From assembly GCA_032158125.1 (NCBI GenBank), contig JASKOT010000018.1, positions 186,001-250,000 of the forward strand: DNA of 64,000 nt, written 5' to 3'. The stretch is from Papiliotrema nemorosa (lineage: Eukaryota; Basidiomycota; Tremellomycetes; Tremellales; Rhynchogastremaceae). The notes under the pieces are model-generated. The model did not search any database, was not told where the DNA came from, and saw only the letters and a list, made by a program, of their open reading frames with translations. This document shows positions 11,380-22,800 of this stretch, piece after piece; positions within the stretch are counted from its first letter, which is position 1, and each line of letters begins with the position of its first letter. Both the position numbers and the translations under genes were made by a program.

Positions 11380-12663
11380 ATGGATCTCGACAAGCCCCTC
11401 GACGACCTCATTACTGACTCTCGAAAGTCAAAAGGGGGAGGAAACTCCAATAACCGAGGTCGAGGCGGAGGCGCTCCAAGACCGCAAAGAGAACGAAGTG
11501 GCCCAGTTCCGTACGCTGTACGTATCTCTTCTCATCATAGTTCATCAGTGCTGACCATCAGCGGCCACCACCGAGATCTACAGAGGAAAAGTGGGTACAT
11601 GATGCGTATCAAGGTCCAGGGGGTGGACGCGGTGGCAGACGAGAAGGCCGAGGTGGTTTCGCGGGAGATGTGACCCGGGTAGCAGGTACTGGAGCTGGCT
11701 TCACTGGTCTTTCACCTCGAATCGAGGTGGTGGGCCTTCATTACGAAGTGACTCCTCAAGACCTGAAGGTGAGTCTCACAAAATCACGGTCCCATATTGA
11801 CCATCAGACCATCTTCTCTCAGGCAGGAACCCTTGTTCAAGGTCCAACTATCCGTGTAAGCGTCTAAATTCAATCTTCAACATCATGAGAGACTTTGCGT
11901 CGTTGCACAAGGGTACATCATACGATAAGGCCTATCAAGTCGGACTGTGGGCGATCACTGGGCACGTGCCGTATCGTGGCAAGATTTCGTCGAGCTCGAG
12001 CGATCTAGCGCGAAACGAGTTCTTCGCCGTAGATGTACCTGGCTGCCTCGACGAGCTAGACCAGAGAACCAGACAGAGAGAGGATTAATGCTTATGCGTC
12101 GCTTTCTGTTCATCTCCATATTGTAAGTCGCCTCCGAGACGTCAGCTGACCGGTAGCTCGATTTTTGCATACATCCACACAGTACGACATCTCTGGGCGA
12201 TCAAAGGGAGAAGCGACCATGGAATTTGCATCGCCACAACAAGCCAAGATTGCCATCAACAAATTTGACGGAGCCATGACCAAGGGTGAGACCCTTTCAT
12301 ACTTTTCCGCCGAAGCTAATTACAGGACAAACGATCAAGATCTCGCTCTTACCTCCAGCGGTCCCTCGAGGCGGACCTGCCAACCGAGGGAACGGACCTG
12401 CCAATGGCGGCTCGTTGTTATCCCGAATCCAGGGTGCAAACACCCCTTCTGCCAATCGCGGCGCTTTCAACGGTGCTCCGCGAGGCCGAGCTGCGCCTAG
12501 GGGAGGACCTGGCGGTCCAAGAGGGCGAGGTGGACCGGGCGGTGCGAGGGGAGGTCGACGACCCGCGGCATCCGGAGATGATCTCGACAAGGATCTGGAT
12601 AGCTTCATGGCGGGAGGAGGAGATGCTGGGGCAAAAGCTGCAGACGATGTCGATATGGCGTAA
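11380..12663 (+). CDS. YRA1: YRA1/ALY/REF mRNA export adaptor
   Basis: Five exons: 11380-11517, 11562-11768, 11808-11855, 12183-12285, 12326-12663, 277 residues. It couples transcription and splicing to Mex67-dependent mRNA export. The N-terminus MDLDKPLDDLI is the conserved UAP56/Sub2-binding motif. RGG-type regions flank one RRM (IEVVGLHYEVTPQDLKTIF ... GRSKGEATMEF). The C-terminus is RGG-rich and ends in an acidic tail with DLDKDLDSFM, the second Sub2-binding motif. Start at 11380 is in context CACCATGG. Introns are 44, 39, 327 and 40 bp. The 327-bp one, in the middle of the RRM, is an outlier for the window and is described separately. ORC4 lies divergently upstream, about 200 bp away. 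Confidence 0.93.
11856..12182 (+). promoter_or_regulatory. Outsized YRA1 intron with poison-exon-like structure
   Basis: A 327-bp intron splits the RRM between Arg131 and Tyr132. It starts GTAAGC and ends CACACAG. Inside it, GTAAGTCGCC near 12124 followed by GCTGACCGGTAG looks like a complete 34-bp intron of the local type, and an acceptor-like GAGAG lies about 36 bp after the outer donor. Inclusion of the sequence between these would add an in-frame stop (CGA GCG ATC TAG). The arrangement would suit autoregulation by unproductive splicing, but that is inference. Confidence 0.5.
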
Positions 12664-14050
12664 TGGTTGTAGCTTGTAACAGGTCCAGCGGACATCGTCA
12701 GGAAAGCTATGAATCCCTATTGGCGAGCGATCGAGATGGGCTGCGCGGTCATGTTGTTCGACGTCGGACATGCTTAGCTCCGGTCGAGATTTGTCGTGGG
12801 AAGGAACAGCATGACTCGATGATCCCCAAAAGCTCGCATCTTTAGGCGGACAGGAGGTACTATTGGCATTTTCTAGCTGAGATGATGACGGCCAATCGTG
12901 ATCCGAAATGATCCTCCGTTGACCTGTCTTCTTTCCGTCCTCCTACCCTGGCTTCGCATACAATTCACCATGCAGTATGACTGACGAGATGACATCCCGA
13001 TGGACTCTCACCCCTGCCCGAACCGCCAAGAGGGATGGAATGGATGAGCGGTTCGAGCACACGTCAGCACTGATGTTCTTGGTGTTCTTCTCCGTCGATC
13101 ATGGAACCCATACGGGACTCAATTCACCCCGGTTCCTCAGCCATCACAGGCATCTCTTTCTCGCTTGTATAGGCTGCTGTTGACCTCGCTCACCGTCATG
13201 CAGAACAGTCGAAACAACCTCCCCCCTTAATGGTGTTTTCCTGATTTCCTCACCATCAGAGGTCGTCTTCCCTTGCGACAAAGGTTGTTTATCACGTTGA
13301 CTGACTGTCTAGCTACTGCCCCCCCCCCCCCCCCCCTTTGGACTCCCGACGTCGACACCTTCAACAGTCCTCTTCCTTCTCTTCCCTCTTCTTTCTCTAT
13401 TAACGACCAGTAACGACTTCTTCTTCTTCTTCGTGGGTATTGACGATCTAGCCAGGACTCTTTTGACGATCTCACGACTCATGATCACCTCTTGACGATA
13501 CTGTACGTTCTAGTATACGACGCCGATCATACGACCCCTCTCCACTGCCTTTTGACCACACTGGACGAAACGCAACGATCATCACGACCTTCACACACAC
13601 ACACACAACCCCCGCACATCATCCCCACTTCACCTCACCTGGACTGGCTCAAAGATCACTCCACTACTCATCCCCACACAGTGCTTCAGAACGAGCTCAA
13701 TACCTTTGAAGCGCTGGTGGACAGCAGTAGAACATTGCTCAACGTTTACATTCAGCGAGAGGATCAATCTCCTTCCAAGTGCACTTCACAACAACCTTCT
13801 CATCCTATCCTTACGATCCTGTAGCACCTCGACATCATCCAAGTCACCCTTCACGACACGATAGATGATCTGACGCTCAACGACTTGACCCTCGATAACG
13901 ACCTTCCTGACGATACCTCACGCTTCATTCAACGCTCCATCCAACCATCAACGTTCGCCTTCCCTGACGAGGATCCACACAGCTGCCCCTCTTCAGCCGC
14001 TTGTTTACGACATACCTACGACCTTCTAACGATCATAATCCTTCCTCATC
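12664..14050 (+). other. Long intergenic region and probable 5' leader
   Basis: Nearly 1.4 kb without a supported gene. The right half is pyrimidine-rich and includes a run of about 18 C at 13319-13336 and an AC repeat near 13592-13606. Very short upstream ORFs precede the next gene, for example ATG ATC TGA at about 13865 and a 5-codon ORF (4 codons plus stop) at about 13482. Longer open frames here have biased His/Ser/Pro composition and no family resemblance. Confidence 0.4.
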
Positions 14051-17000
14051 ATGACCTCCCTCTTCACCAACACCCACCTGCGGTCCTCTCACCACCTCGC
14101 TCCTCAACCTTTACCCACTTCTCAGCCACCTCCTTCTTCCTTCTCACGAGCCTCAGGCGTCCGATCTCAGCTGAAAAAGATCCCTTCGTCGCTCTTCAAC
14201 AAGGAGAACAAAGCCACCAACGTCCATAACGAGCCAGCACGAAACTTCCTCGCTTCTCTCTCGCCCAAACGAAACAAGGCGGCCTCTACGTTGGCTCCAT
14301 CGGTGGCTCCCACAAAGATCAAGACCGGCAAGACGAGAAAGGCTCTTGCTGATATCCTTGGTTGGGGTAATCATAACCCCAACAATCGAGCAACCCCTCC
14401 CGCCATCACCAGAAAGCCATCGACCTCAAACTTTGGCCCACCTCTCCCTGCCAAAGAAAACATGCCCCATGTACTCAAGAAACGAGCTTCTCGACCTCTT
14501 TCCGGTAAATCATCACAATCAGGTCTGTCGGGTTATGCGTCTCTTCGAGTGGCTCAAGAAACACCTCAGACACGAGCACGACCCAGCATGGGCGCTGATC
14601 CTTTCTCGCGACGCGGTGTAGGAGCAGAGGTGGTGGACAGCATTGAGCGAAAGTACAACGTTGGGACTTCGGTCAAGAGCAGCATCGCGTCGGACAAGAG
14701 GGGAAGCGTTGCCTCGAGCAAGGCTTTCTCCTCAAAGACGCTTATTGGAGATGAGGAGAGTACTCGGGAACGGTGAGGCGACTGGACTTAGCTGATTCAA
14801 TGCTGATACATAGAGCTCCCGTTCCCACCACATTGGACCGAGCGGGCAGTCAAGCGTCGTCTCGACATATCTCCGCTCCCATGCCTCTTCATGCTGTCCT
14901 TCAAGAAGTCCCACCTCGAACAGCCTCTCTCGGTCGGATGCTGGAGCACAACTTGCCAACGCCTCCGCCTTCCGCTACATTCGTCGAGAAGGGTTTTCAG
15001 GCCGACTACAAGGCTTTGAAAAAGGAGAAAACCAGATCCAGAGTTTGGGGCATTTTTGGAGGCAAGAAGAAGGAGAAGAATAAGGTTGATTCTCCTGAGC
15101 CGAAACCTCGACATGCCTTTGAAGTTAGACCGGTTGATGGTGAGTGCCGTGTAAGTCGTTGAGTCTAGCTGAAAGATGTAGCTCCTTTTGGTTCTCGAGA
15201 ATTGGGCACGGTCAAGTCGTCTCACTCTTCCTCGACGTTGTCTTCTGCGCATCACCTGTCTGAGATTTCGAGTGCCTCCGGTGTCAATCGCTCTTTGGTA
15301 TCTTCTCGTCCACGACCGCCCATCGTTCATGTACAACAACCATCTACTGAAATCACTGCCTCTACATCGCGACCGCAGTCTTTAAAACCTCTGCCACCAG
15401 TCATTCAGTCAGTCAGCAAGCCTGCAACTGCAGATGTAAACCGAGCATCCACCGTGTCTGCTCACAATCGAATGTTCGAGTCTGTGGTTGGTAGCTCACC
15501 GGAACGACCTTCAGTGGAAGGAGCTAGATACGACATTGTCGCTGCATATAGGACCAAGTCGCGAGCGATCCCGAAACGAAAGAGCTTGACGGGTGTCTTT
15601 GGCGTGGCATTTAGGAGAAGCCTTGACAAGATCAAGCCGTCTGGTTCTCGATCTTCGCTGAAAGCTGTCAACGAGGATCCTGCGACACTACGAGGACCAC
15701 CATCTGCCTTCAATGGCGCAACGTTGCGATCTCTGGCCGAAGAGATGGAATCGGCAGAAGGAGCGAGCATAGTTGTCCAAGCTCCATCCATGCCATATCA
15801 GAGTCGATTCGGGGACAGGGTGCTCAAAGCCAAAGGCAGCTTCCAGAAGTCTACTGGTAAGTTCATTGCCAACAAGTCTTCTGAGGCTTATACCAGGTGA
15901 TCTCAGACGGGTCGCATCTGCTACAGACAAGCTCTCGACGCTCGTTTCCCTCGACTTTTCGCCTAGTCCACAAAAGACCCCTTCGGACCACGATTCAATC
16001 GCTGCTCCGCCATCTCTTGCTTCCCTGGACGGATCGCCGACTCCGATGAGGCGAGTCCGAAGTGCAGTGTTGACAAGCAAAAAGTCTGCTGCAAGTCCCA
16101 CCAAGTCAACTATCAGTCCGCTCAAGCTCGCTCTACACCGCTCCCAAGTTGCTGCAAAGCCGAAGACTCCGATCTCTGTTCCTTCTTCTCCCCCCAAAAC
16201 TACCAGTCTTGTCAGAAAGGGGATGCGAAACATCTTCGCTCCGCCTACCCCTCCTCGACAACCAGAGCTGCTAACGATGACATCAAAGATGGATCGAGAC
16301 GGCCCGCCTGTTCGAGATCTTTCAGATATGCCTGCGGATCTTCATGCGATCATCAAGGCAGCGCCCGCCGCCTCGCCTGACAAACGCGCCACTCTTGGTC
16401 TTCCGCCTCTACCACCTTCCAATCGAGTCTCGCCTCGTAGAAACAATGGTCGCGCTCCTCCTGCACATTCCCTTCCCCCGGTTCCGGATCTTCCGTCACA
16501 GTACACCTCAGGTCGTGTCAGTCCTGTGCCACCTCAGCTCACCTTGAATTTGATGACTGACCTTGAACGAACTTCAATCTTCAGCGACGTCTTATGTATA
16601 GGAGACGACAACCGGATGTCCTTCGACTTCACCAACGAATACGCATCTCTCGATTTGGGTCACCAGCGAGCATCTTTTGTCGAAGCAGTGGCAGAGGTAG
16701 CGAATCGACCTCAGGTGCCACTTCCTCCTCCGCCTACACTCTCCTCGGTCGAAGAGAAACGGGAAAGTGTGCAAGAATTCGACGAGGTTTCAGAGATGCT
16801 GCACGATGCTACGCCGCAGTCTGACACCGACGACGAGGACGATGAGGTGGAGGAGCAGCTCGAGATGGAGATCGCTACGGCCGTAGTTCAACGCACTCCT
16901 CGATTGTCTGCCGTGCCGACACCTAGAAAGTCGCCCTTCCAAGGTCAAGCGGCATTCCAAAAGCATGTGGCACAGTCTAGAGTGACTCCGCCGATCGAGG

Positions 17001-19711
17001 AAAAGCCAGTGTCAGCCGTGCAGCCGTTCAGCTTTGTCTCGGTACCAACGGAGGTGGAAATACCAACTCGACAAGGCCGTCGGCACCATCAGCGTGACCA
17101 ATCCGGTCTCAGCATCGCTTCCATGTCTTCCGTTGGGTCTGTCATCGAAACGGGTATCGCAGGAGATTATACCAACTATTTCGAAGTCAACTTTGCGAAT
17201 CATCTGGCCAACCAAGCTTCGTCCCATTCTCGGAACCAATCTGCTCATTCAACCGTCTCCCGTCGAGGCTCTAGAGATTCCTTTGCAAGGCATCATCGTC
17301 GCAACTCGTCCATCATCTCGGTGGAGTCAATCAATGAAGAACTCCCTGCCGTTTTGCGAGGTGTCGGTCCCCCTGTATCTCTTCACAATGCTCGACGAGC
17401 ATCGTATATCAGTCGACATCGAAGAGGAGAATCCGGTGAATCGTTCGGCCGATCTGACTGGGCTGCACATCGACGAAATACATCCACCGAGAGCACATCA
17501 TCCAATATCTCTCTGGCGCGACTTGGTCGACCAGGTCTCGGGGAGCGAATGTTCCAGCTTGACGGTGGTGTCCAGTTGACCTCTATCACTGGTTCTCCGG
17601 CGGATGCAGAAGCCCCTTCTCCTGAATTGAGTCCTGCTCCTGTACGATCCAGCTCGAATGTTGCCAAAAAATGGTCTTACAACAGTGTCCTTGATGGTGA
17701 TACTTCAGCAGTGACATATAATTCGCTCTTCGATATGTCCAATAGGACGTTGACCGATTCGCTATTCGACTCGTCTTCCCCCAAGGCCGACTCTATCTTT
17801 GGCGGAGGACCTATTCAGATGGAGTCTAAGTTTACCTTACGAGGTGCCAGACCCGATTCGGTGGCCAGCACCGCTACGACGACTAGAGCCAACGAGGACC
17901 AAGACACCTTCCGAGCCTATGGTGGATGTGAGATGTCGCCTATTCCCAAAGGGGCCACTACTTGCTTGGAAGCCGACGGGGAAGACGATACCATGAGTGA
18001 GTGATATCCTACTTGCCCTTCTTTCTAGCGCCTGACCTTCAGCTCGACCCATGAACGTCTCGACCAATTCGAATCGGCAGATCTTGACCATGAGCCGACC
18101 TGCCAAACCCCGTCGTCGACCTGCTAACTTGGTCTTTGGATCCACCTCGACCGCTCAACCTGATACTCCAGCTTTATCTTCACCTTCAGCAAGCGAAACG
18201 TCTTCCAGGATCTCCCTCGAGACCAAGTTCTCGGATGTCGCCTCGATTTTCTCTGCCACTCGAGTTCGCCCACTAGGAGCGGGACATGCGCGTCAAAAGT
18301 CCTCTGCTCAGGTTAAGTTGCAGGCGACAATCAAGGAAGAGCCTTCTCATGCGACTCTCCGAGCAAAAGCACAGCGACAAAGAGTCGAACCTGCGATCAT
18401 CGACTACGATGACACTCCACCAGAGACTATTCGAAGCTGGCTCGAGTGGAAAAGAGAGGCCGACGATGAATACAAGCGAATGAAGGCGTATGGCCAGGAT
18501 ACCGAGGTGGACGATGTGCTGGGTATGTAACTCTGTCAGCTGTCTTGTTGGAAGCTAATCGCTAGCATTCAAGCTGCCCACGTCGATCTCTGAAATCGAA
18601 GACTTTATCGCCAGGTCAAACGCCGCATATAAACCGTTGGACCAGATGCCGCTCGGTCGACACATTCCTCACCGACGGAAGTCTTCTCTCTCGGAATCGC
18701 GTCAGCTGCTCTCGCCGTATGGCCTTCCACTGCCAAAACCGCCAGCACATCCCAGCCAGTATAAGCCAAAGATGTCGCTCCAGACCAAATTCGAGCGAAC
18801 CCAAAAGTCTTCTACCGGCTCATACCTTACGGTCGATGGTGATGCGCATTCTGGTGGCGGAGGCGCCCCGGTCTCCGCCAACGGTTCCACTCCATCACGA
18901 CCCATGTCGGCAATGTTTGCGCAATTCACTCGAGAAATCACGCCGACTCCGTCGCCTGCTCTTGGCTCATTGCCCTTCTCGCCCTTTGCTATCCCGCTAT
19001 CTACACTCCGCGCCGGGCAGAGTACTTCTCCTCGACCCAAGACTGAAAGAACGGACACATATGCCGGGACGACCGAACGGCAGAGAGTGCCCTCTGGCGC
19101 CAGACGAGCGGCTCTTGGATGGGGTAGAAGAAGAAACAGCGATGGTCCGACCAAGGTAGAACAAATGGCGAGGCAGTACGAGGCTAAAGCCGACGCGTTG
19201 GAGGGATTGCCGAGGGATCTGCGAGCTGTGGTGTGCGCCAGTTCGGACAAGGAGAATAGATCTGGAGGTGGAGCGGGAAAGAGATCTCTCCCGCCTATGG
19301 CTATCTCTGGTCAAAACCAACTCAATCGACCTGTTCAACCTGTTCATCCGGCTCTTTCCAAGATTCCAGTGCCGGCCCGATCCAAGCTTGACACCACCAG
19401 CGCGACTGCTCAGTCAAAGAGGAACGAAGGCTCCATGCAGTCTGTGAGGAAGATACTGGCGGAGCAAAAGTCGAATGCTGCCCTGTCGGCTAGCAAGTTG
19501 CCAACTGCCAAGAAGTCAAAATTGACAATCAAAGAAGGCCGTTCAACCGGTCTTCAAATCTTTGAAGATAAACCTACCTCGTGAGTGCCTTGAGATCCCT
19601 TGCCGGGATCGAGGCTGATGGCAAAGGAACAAAGTTGTCCTACCCAAAGTATCGTCAAGAAAAGCTAGACCGGCGAATGTAATACAGCCAGGTCGAGGTG
19701 TTCGAGTTTAG
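14051..19711 (+). CDS. Giant disordered Ser/Pro-rich protein with three KEN boxes
   Basis: Seven exons: 14051-14772, 14814-15139, 15182-15856, 15897-17996, 18043-18522, 18566-19580, 19627-19711, 1800 residues. Six introns of 40-46 bp all close the frame. No folded domain is recognised. The chain is rich in Ser, Pro, Arg and Thr with many SP/TP sites. Repeated basic patches have the form KKKRG.. or RRSLDK, and one conserved-looking helical block reads TIRSWLEWKREADDEYKRMK near residue 1420. KEN tripeptides sit at 51-53, 135-137 and 1663-1665, possible APC/C degrons, which would suggest cell-cycle control. Function is unknown; a cytoskeletal or cell-cycle scaffold is only a guess. Confidence 0.75.
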
Positions 19712-19999
19712 GTCATCTTCGTCGCCGTTCTCTGATCGTTGATTTCCGGTATCATCTATTTGCTTTGCTTTGCTTTTTGCTTTGCCTCCTATGTGCCTAG
19801 TTTGCCCTTTACGATCATTTTATTTCTGTATTCTGATGTTTTCCCTTAGGTTCTCAGCGAGGAGGTGTTAGTGGTGGAGGTCGATGAAGTGTAGTCGAAA
19901 TATACCATTATATAGCTTGGATGAGAGTTTATGAACAATCTGATCGCGCACGCCTTGTGGGTCTTGCTATGTTGACAAGTTGCATGAAAGATCGTAAAG

Positions 20000-22434
20000 T
20001 CATAATAGGTCAAAGTACAAATGCACGTCTACGATTCTAGATGATGCTTGAAACGAGATGCTTATCGGAAATTCAGCTTGATGAGGAACAAGAGAATGTT
20101 CATCGAGACATGTACCGAAGCCCAACCGCAAGCCGGCACTGAGCACTTTAGCGTCATGTCCCATACCGCGCAGTAAGGGGCTCACCGAGCTCGGGATACT
20201 CTCTCATTTCGTCGAGTCCTACTTGAGTCACGTCCACTTTAAAAGCGAGAGACATGACCTGCCGCGCTACAAAGGCACTGATCAACTCTGAAGCCTGCTT
20301 ATCAGCTTTGAGCACGGCGGCGAAGGAGTCAGCTGACCCAGATCAGGGTGGAGGCTGTGAATGTGAGTGGGAAAGTGTAAGGGTCTTCTGGACTGGGCGA
20401 GAATCGGAAAAAGGGATAGATCTCTGCAAATCAGCCTCGCCCACTCTTTGACGAGATGGAGATACGAACGTGAGTTTGGCCCGAAATGAAGTATAGTCAA
20501 CCATCCTGTCACTGTCAGCTTGATCAAATGGGCAAGATTGAACTTGCCCAAGAACCCAACCATCGTCACATTCTGAGCCAGACTGCGACAGAAAAAAGTC
20601 GTGGCGACATTATCGACATGATCGTCATAAGGTTGCGGATACCCGATCAAGATCTGCAATGCGCGATGCCATTGTCGAGTCATCTGCAGAGGGAAGATGA
20701 CCACGACCGAGAAGGACGAGAGTAACTGGACAGTCGCAAACTGACTCGGAGAGCGAAGTCGGGCAAACTGCTCGTCAGCTCATCCTCTCTGAGGGGAGTT
20801 GCACAAAACGCACCAAGTTGCGATAAAAGACATGATAGACGAGTTGAAAGAAAAGCTTGTATAGAAAAAGTAAGGCCCTAGATCGGACCTTGCTGGCGAG
20901 GATGAACAATGAGACTGCTGATAAGAGCTGAACAGCTGAATATAAGCTTTGAGAATGCACCGGACACTAGAAGCTGACTGATGACCCATGAGTAGACCCA
21001 TGTACCGGCATCGAGCGAAGTGTGAGGTAGGGTGGAGAGGAAAAGCGAGGCGTACGCTGGAGAATGAGCTCAACAGGTCCTGGAAGAATAAGCTCACCTT
21101 GTCCAGCTATAAGGGAGAAGCTGGCGATCCCAAGACACGTCATGAACCACAAGAATCGTTTCCATGAAGCGGGAATTTTCCTGGAGAAACCTTCGCCTAG
21201 AAACCTGACATTGAGCTAACCTCTGACCAAAGCTTATGGCAGCTCACGTCGCAGAGACGGCTGGGACGTTGTTCCGCAGCGTATGTCGCTTGTCCCGTTT
21301 CAACTTTGAGAAACACGCTAGGGCAGGCATCAACATGGCTGCAAAACTGAGCACAACCCAAAAGGCTGCTGTGAGCTCAAGGAACGACGAGACGTGTACC
21401 AGCTCACTCTTTCTCTCCCAGTCTACATCGTTTGCTGGATCACGGGATTCCCAACGTCGACGAAGTTTGAACAGGTCCATATGATGTGTCCAGAGTCCGA
21501 CGAGGAGGGTCGAGCCCCACGATAAGCCGTAGCTTACTTTCCCGCCCAGAGCACTAGGCCACCAGTCTGCAGTCAGCTCAACTCAGTAGTCGATAGGATG
21601 GAAACTCACTGAGACGATATAGGGAGAAGAGGTTGGTGATGAAAAACAGTGCGACTGCGAGGTACATTCTTCTCGTAAGCCTGTGCGAAATCAGACAAAG
21701 GCAGATAGTTACCCATAGTACCTATAATCAGCTGGTCCATACACTTTAGCGACGGGCAGCTCACCAGAACAGGAAGAAGTAGAAATTGACATCAAGGGGT
21801 AAATCAGGTCCATCATCTCCCACAGTCCCATTATTCCCTCTATGCTTCTCGATTGGATCCGTGCTGGTATTGGAAGGACGTTTAGGCCAAGTAGGTATGT
21901 CGGGAAACGGATTATCTTTGTATGGATCAGAGACCGGGAATGGTATCGCGACCCAAAACCAGACCTTCCCCATCAGCCATTGCGTATATAGAAGTAGGAT
22001 TGTGAACCTACAGCAAGACAAGGTAAGAGGATCAGAACGAAATGCCTCTTCCAGAACGATCTCAACCATCCATCTACCGTCTTTCTCCCCGGCTTTACGG
22101 TCAATACCAAGTATAAGAGTATGGTGATCGTGCTCACCCTGAAGAAAAGCTTTGTCCATGTTTCGTGAGTGTCTTCTTCCTGGCTTATACTGATCCTACG
22201 GTTGATCCTAGCTTGACGAGCGGAAATCGGTTGAGCAGGTACCGTCAATCCTTGAGCGGGTGTTCGAGGTGTCGTGGGTGTGATTTGAGCTATGGATGAC
22301 CGTATTCGACCTTTACGTGGAGTCTGTGTTCGATCTATTGTCAGCTACACTCGCCAAGACGATGTGAATGATAAAGCTGTACCCCATTGATTATCTTGAG
22401 CTCGCTCGGATCCTTTCGAAAGTGGGGTGAACAT
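20000..22434 (-). CDS. Polytopic membrane protein, 14 exons, unknown function
   Basis: Exons from high to low: 22383-22434, 22138-22334, 22012-22092, 21765-21964, 21713-21721, 21610-21680, 21248-21566, 21098-21204, 20998-21056, 20814-20966, 20470-20767, 20338-20423, 20186-20294, 20000-20145; 628 residues. After a short cytosolic-looking start (RKGRIRSSIAQI) there are six or more hydrophobic spans, including VNFYFFLFWYYGLTRRMYL, AAFWVVLSFAAMLMPALA and VQLLSAVSLFILAS. A conserved-looking soluble end follows (YPFFRFSPSPEDPYTFP, FVARQVMSLAFKVDV). I do not recognise the family. One exon is only 9 nt. Alternative splicing choices near 20420-20540 are possible, so that part is the least certain. Confidence 0.65.
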
Positions 22435-22800
22435 TTCAGCCCGTCGTCCTTTGTCCGACTCGCCGAATTATCTCATCTGAAAGGCGATTTGAAGGCTGAG
22501 GACACAGGATACGGATCTGCGTCCCCTATTCCGAGACATGTATAGCAGGATAGGAAAAAGTCAAGGTGTAGATCTCGAACACACCCTAGACGCTGCGAGA
22601 TCTGAAACGCGTCCGAGGGGCACCGTACTCGAGTCACATCTATCCAAAGGCACCTTTACTATGCGCGCCACGGCGAATTGCCTCGCCGATCGGTGGACCC
22701 CTAAGAGGCATGCATATAGTCGGATGAAAGCAAGCTTTTATTTCATTCCTATCTCTACCTTCCCGGACTCCGTCTCTCCGTCTCGCTCTCTACTCTCCCT
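22435..22800. other. Promoter region of membrane-protein gene
   Basis: Lies between two minus-strand genes, upstream of the start at 22434 and beyond the MAS1 stop. No exon or clear motif recognised. Confidence 0.4.

Noticed and set aside
11885..12088. 67-codon open frame inside the YRA1 intron as a nested gene
   Set aside because: No start context or family; better explained as intron sequence or part of a poison exon.
13492..14229. Two long His/Ser/Pro-rich frames before and over the start of the giant disordered protein
   Set aside because: Out of frame with the gene, biased by a CT-rich leader, no domain.
20470..20560. Alternative splice path with donors GTTCAA and a 29-bp intron in the membrane-protein gene
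   Set aside because: Needs two weak introns instead of one 46-bp intron; the simpler path also closes the frame.
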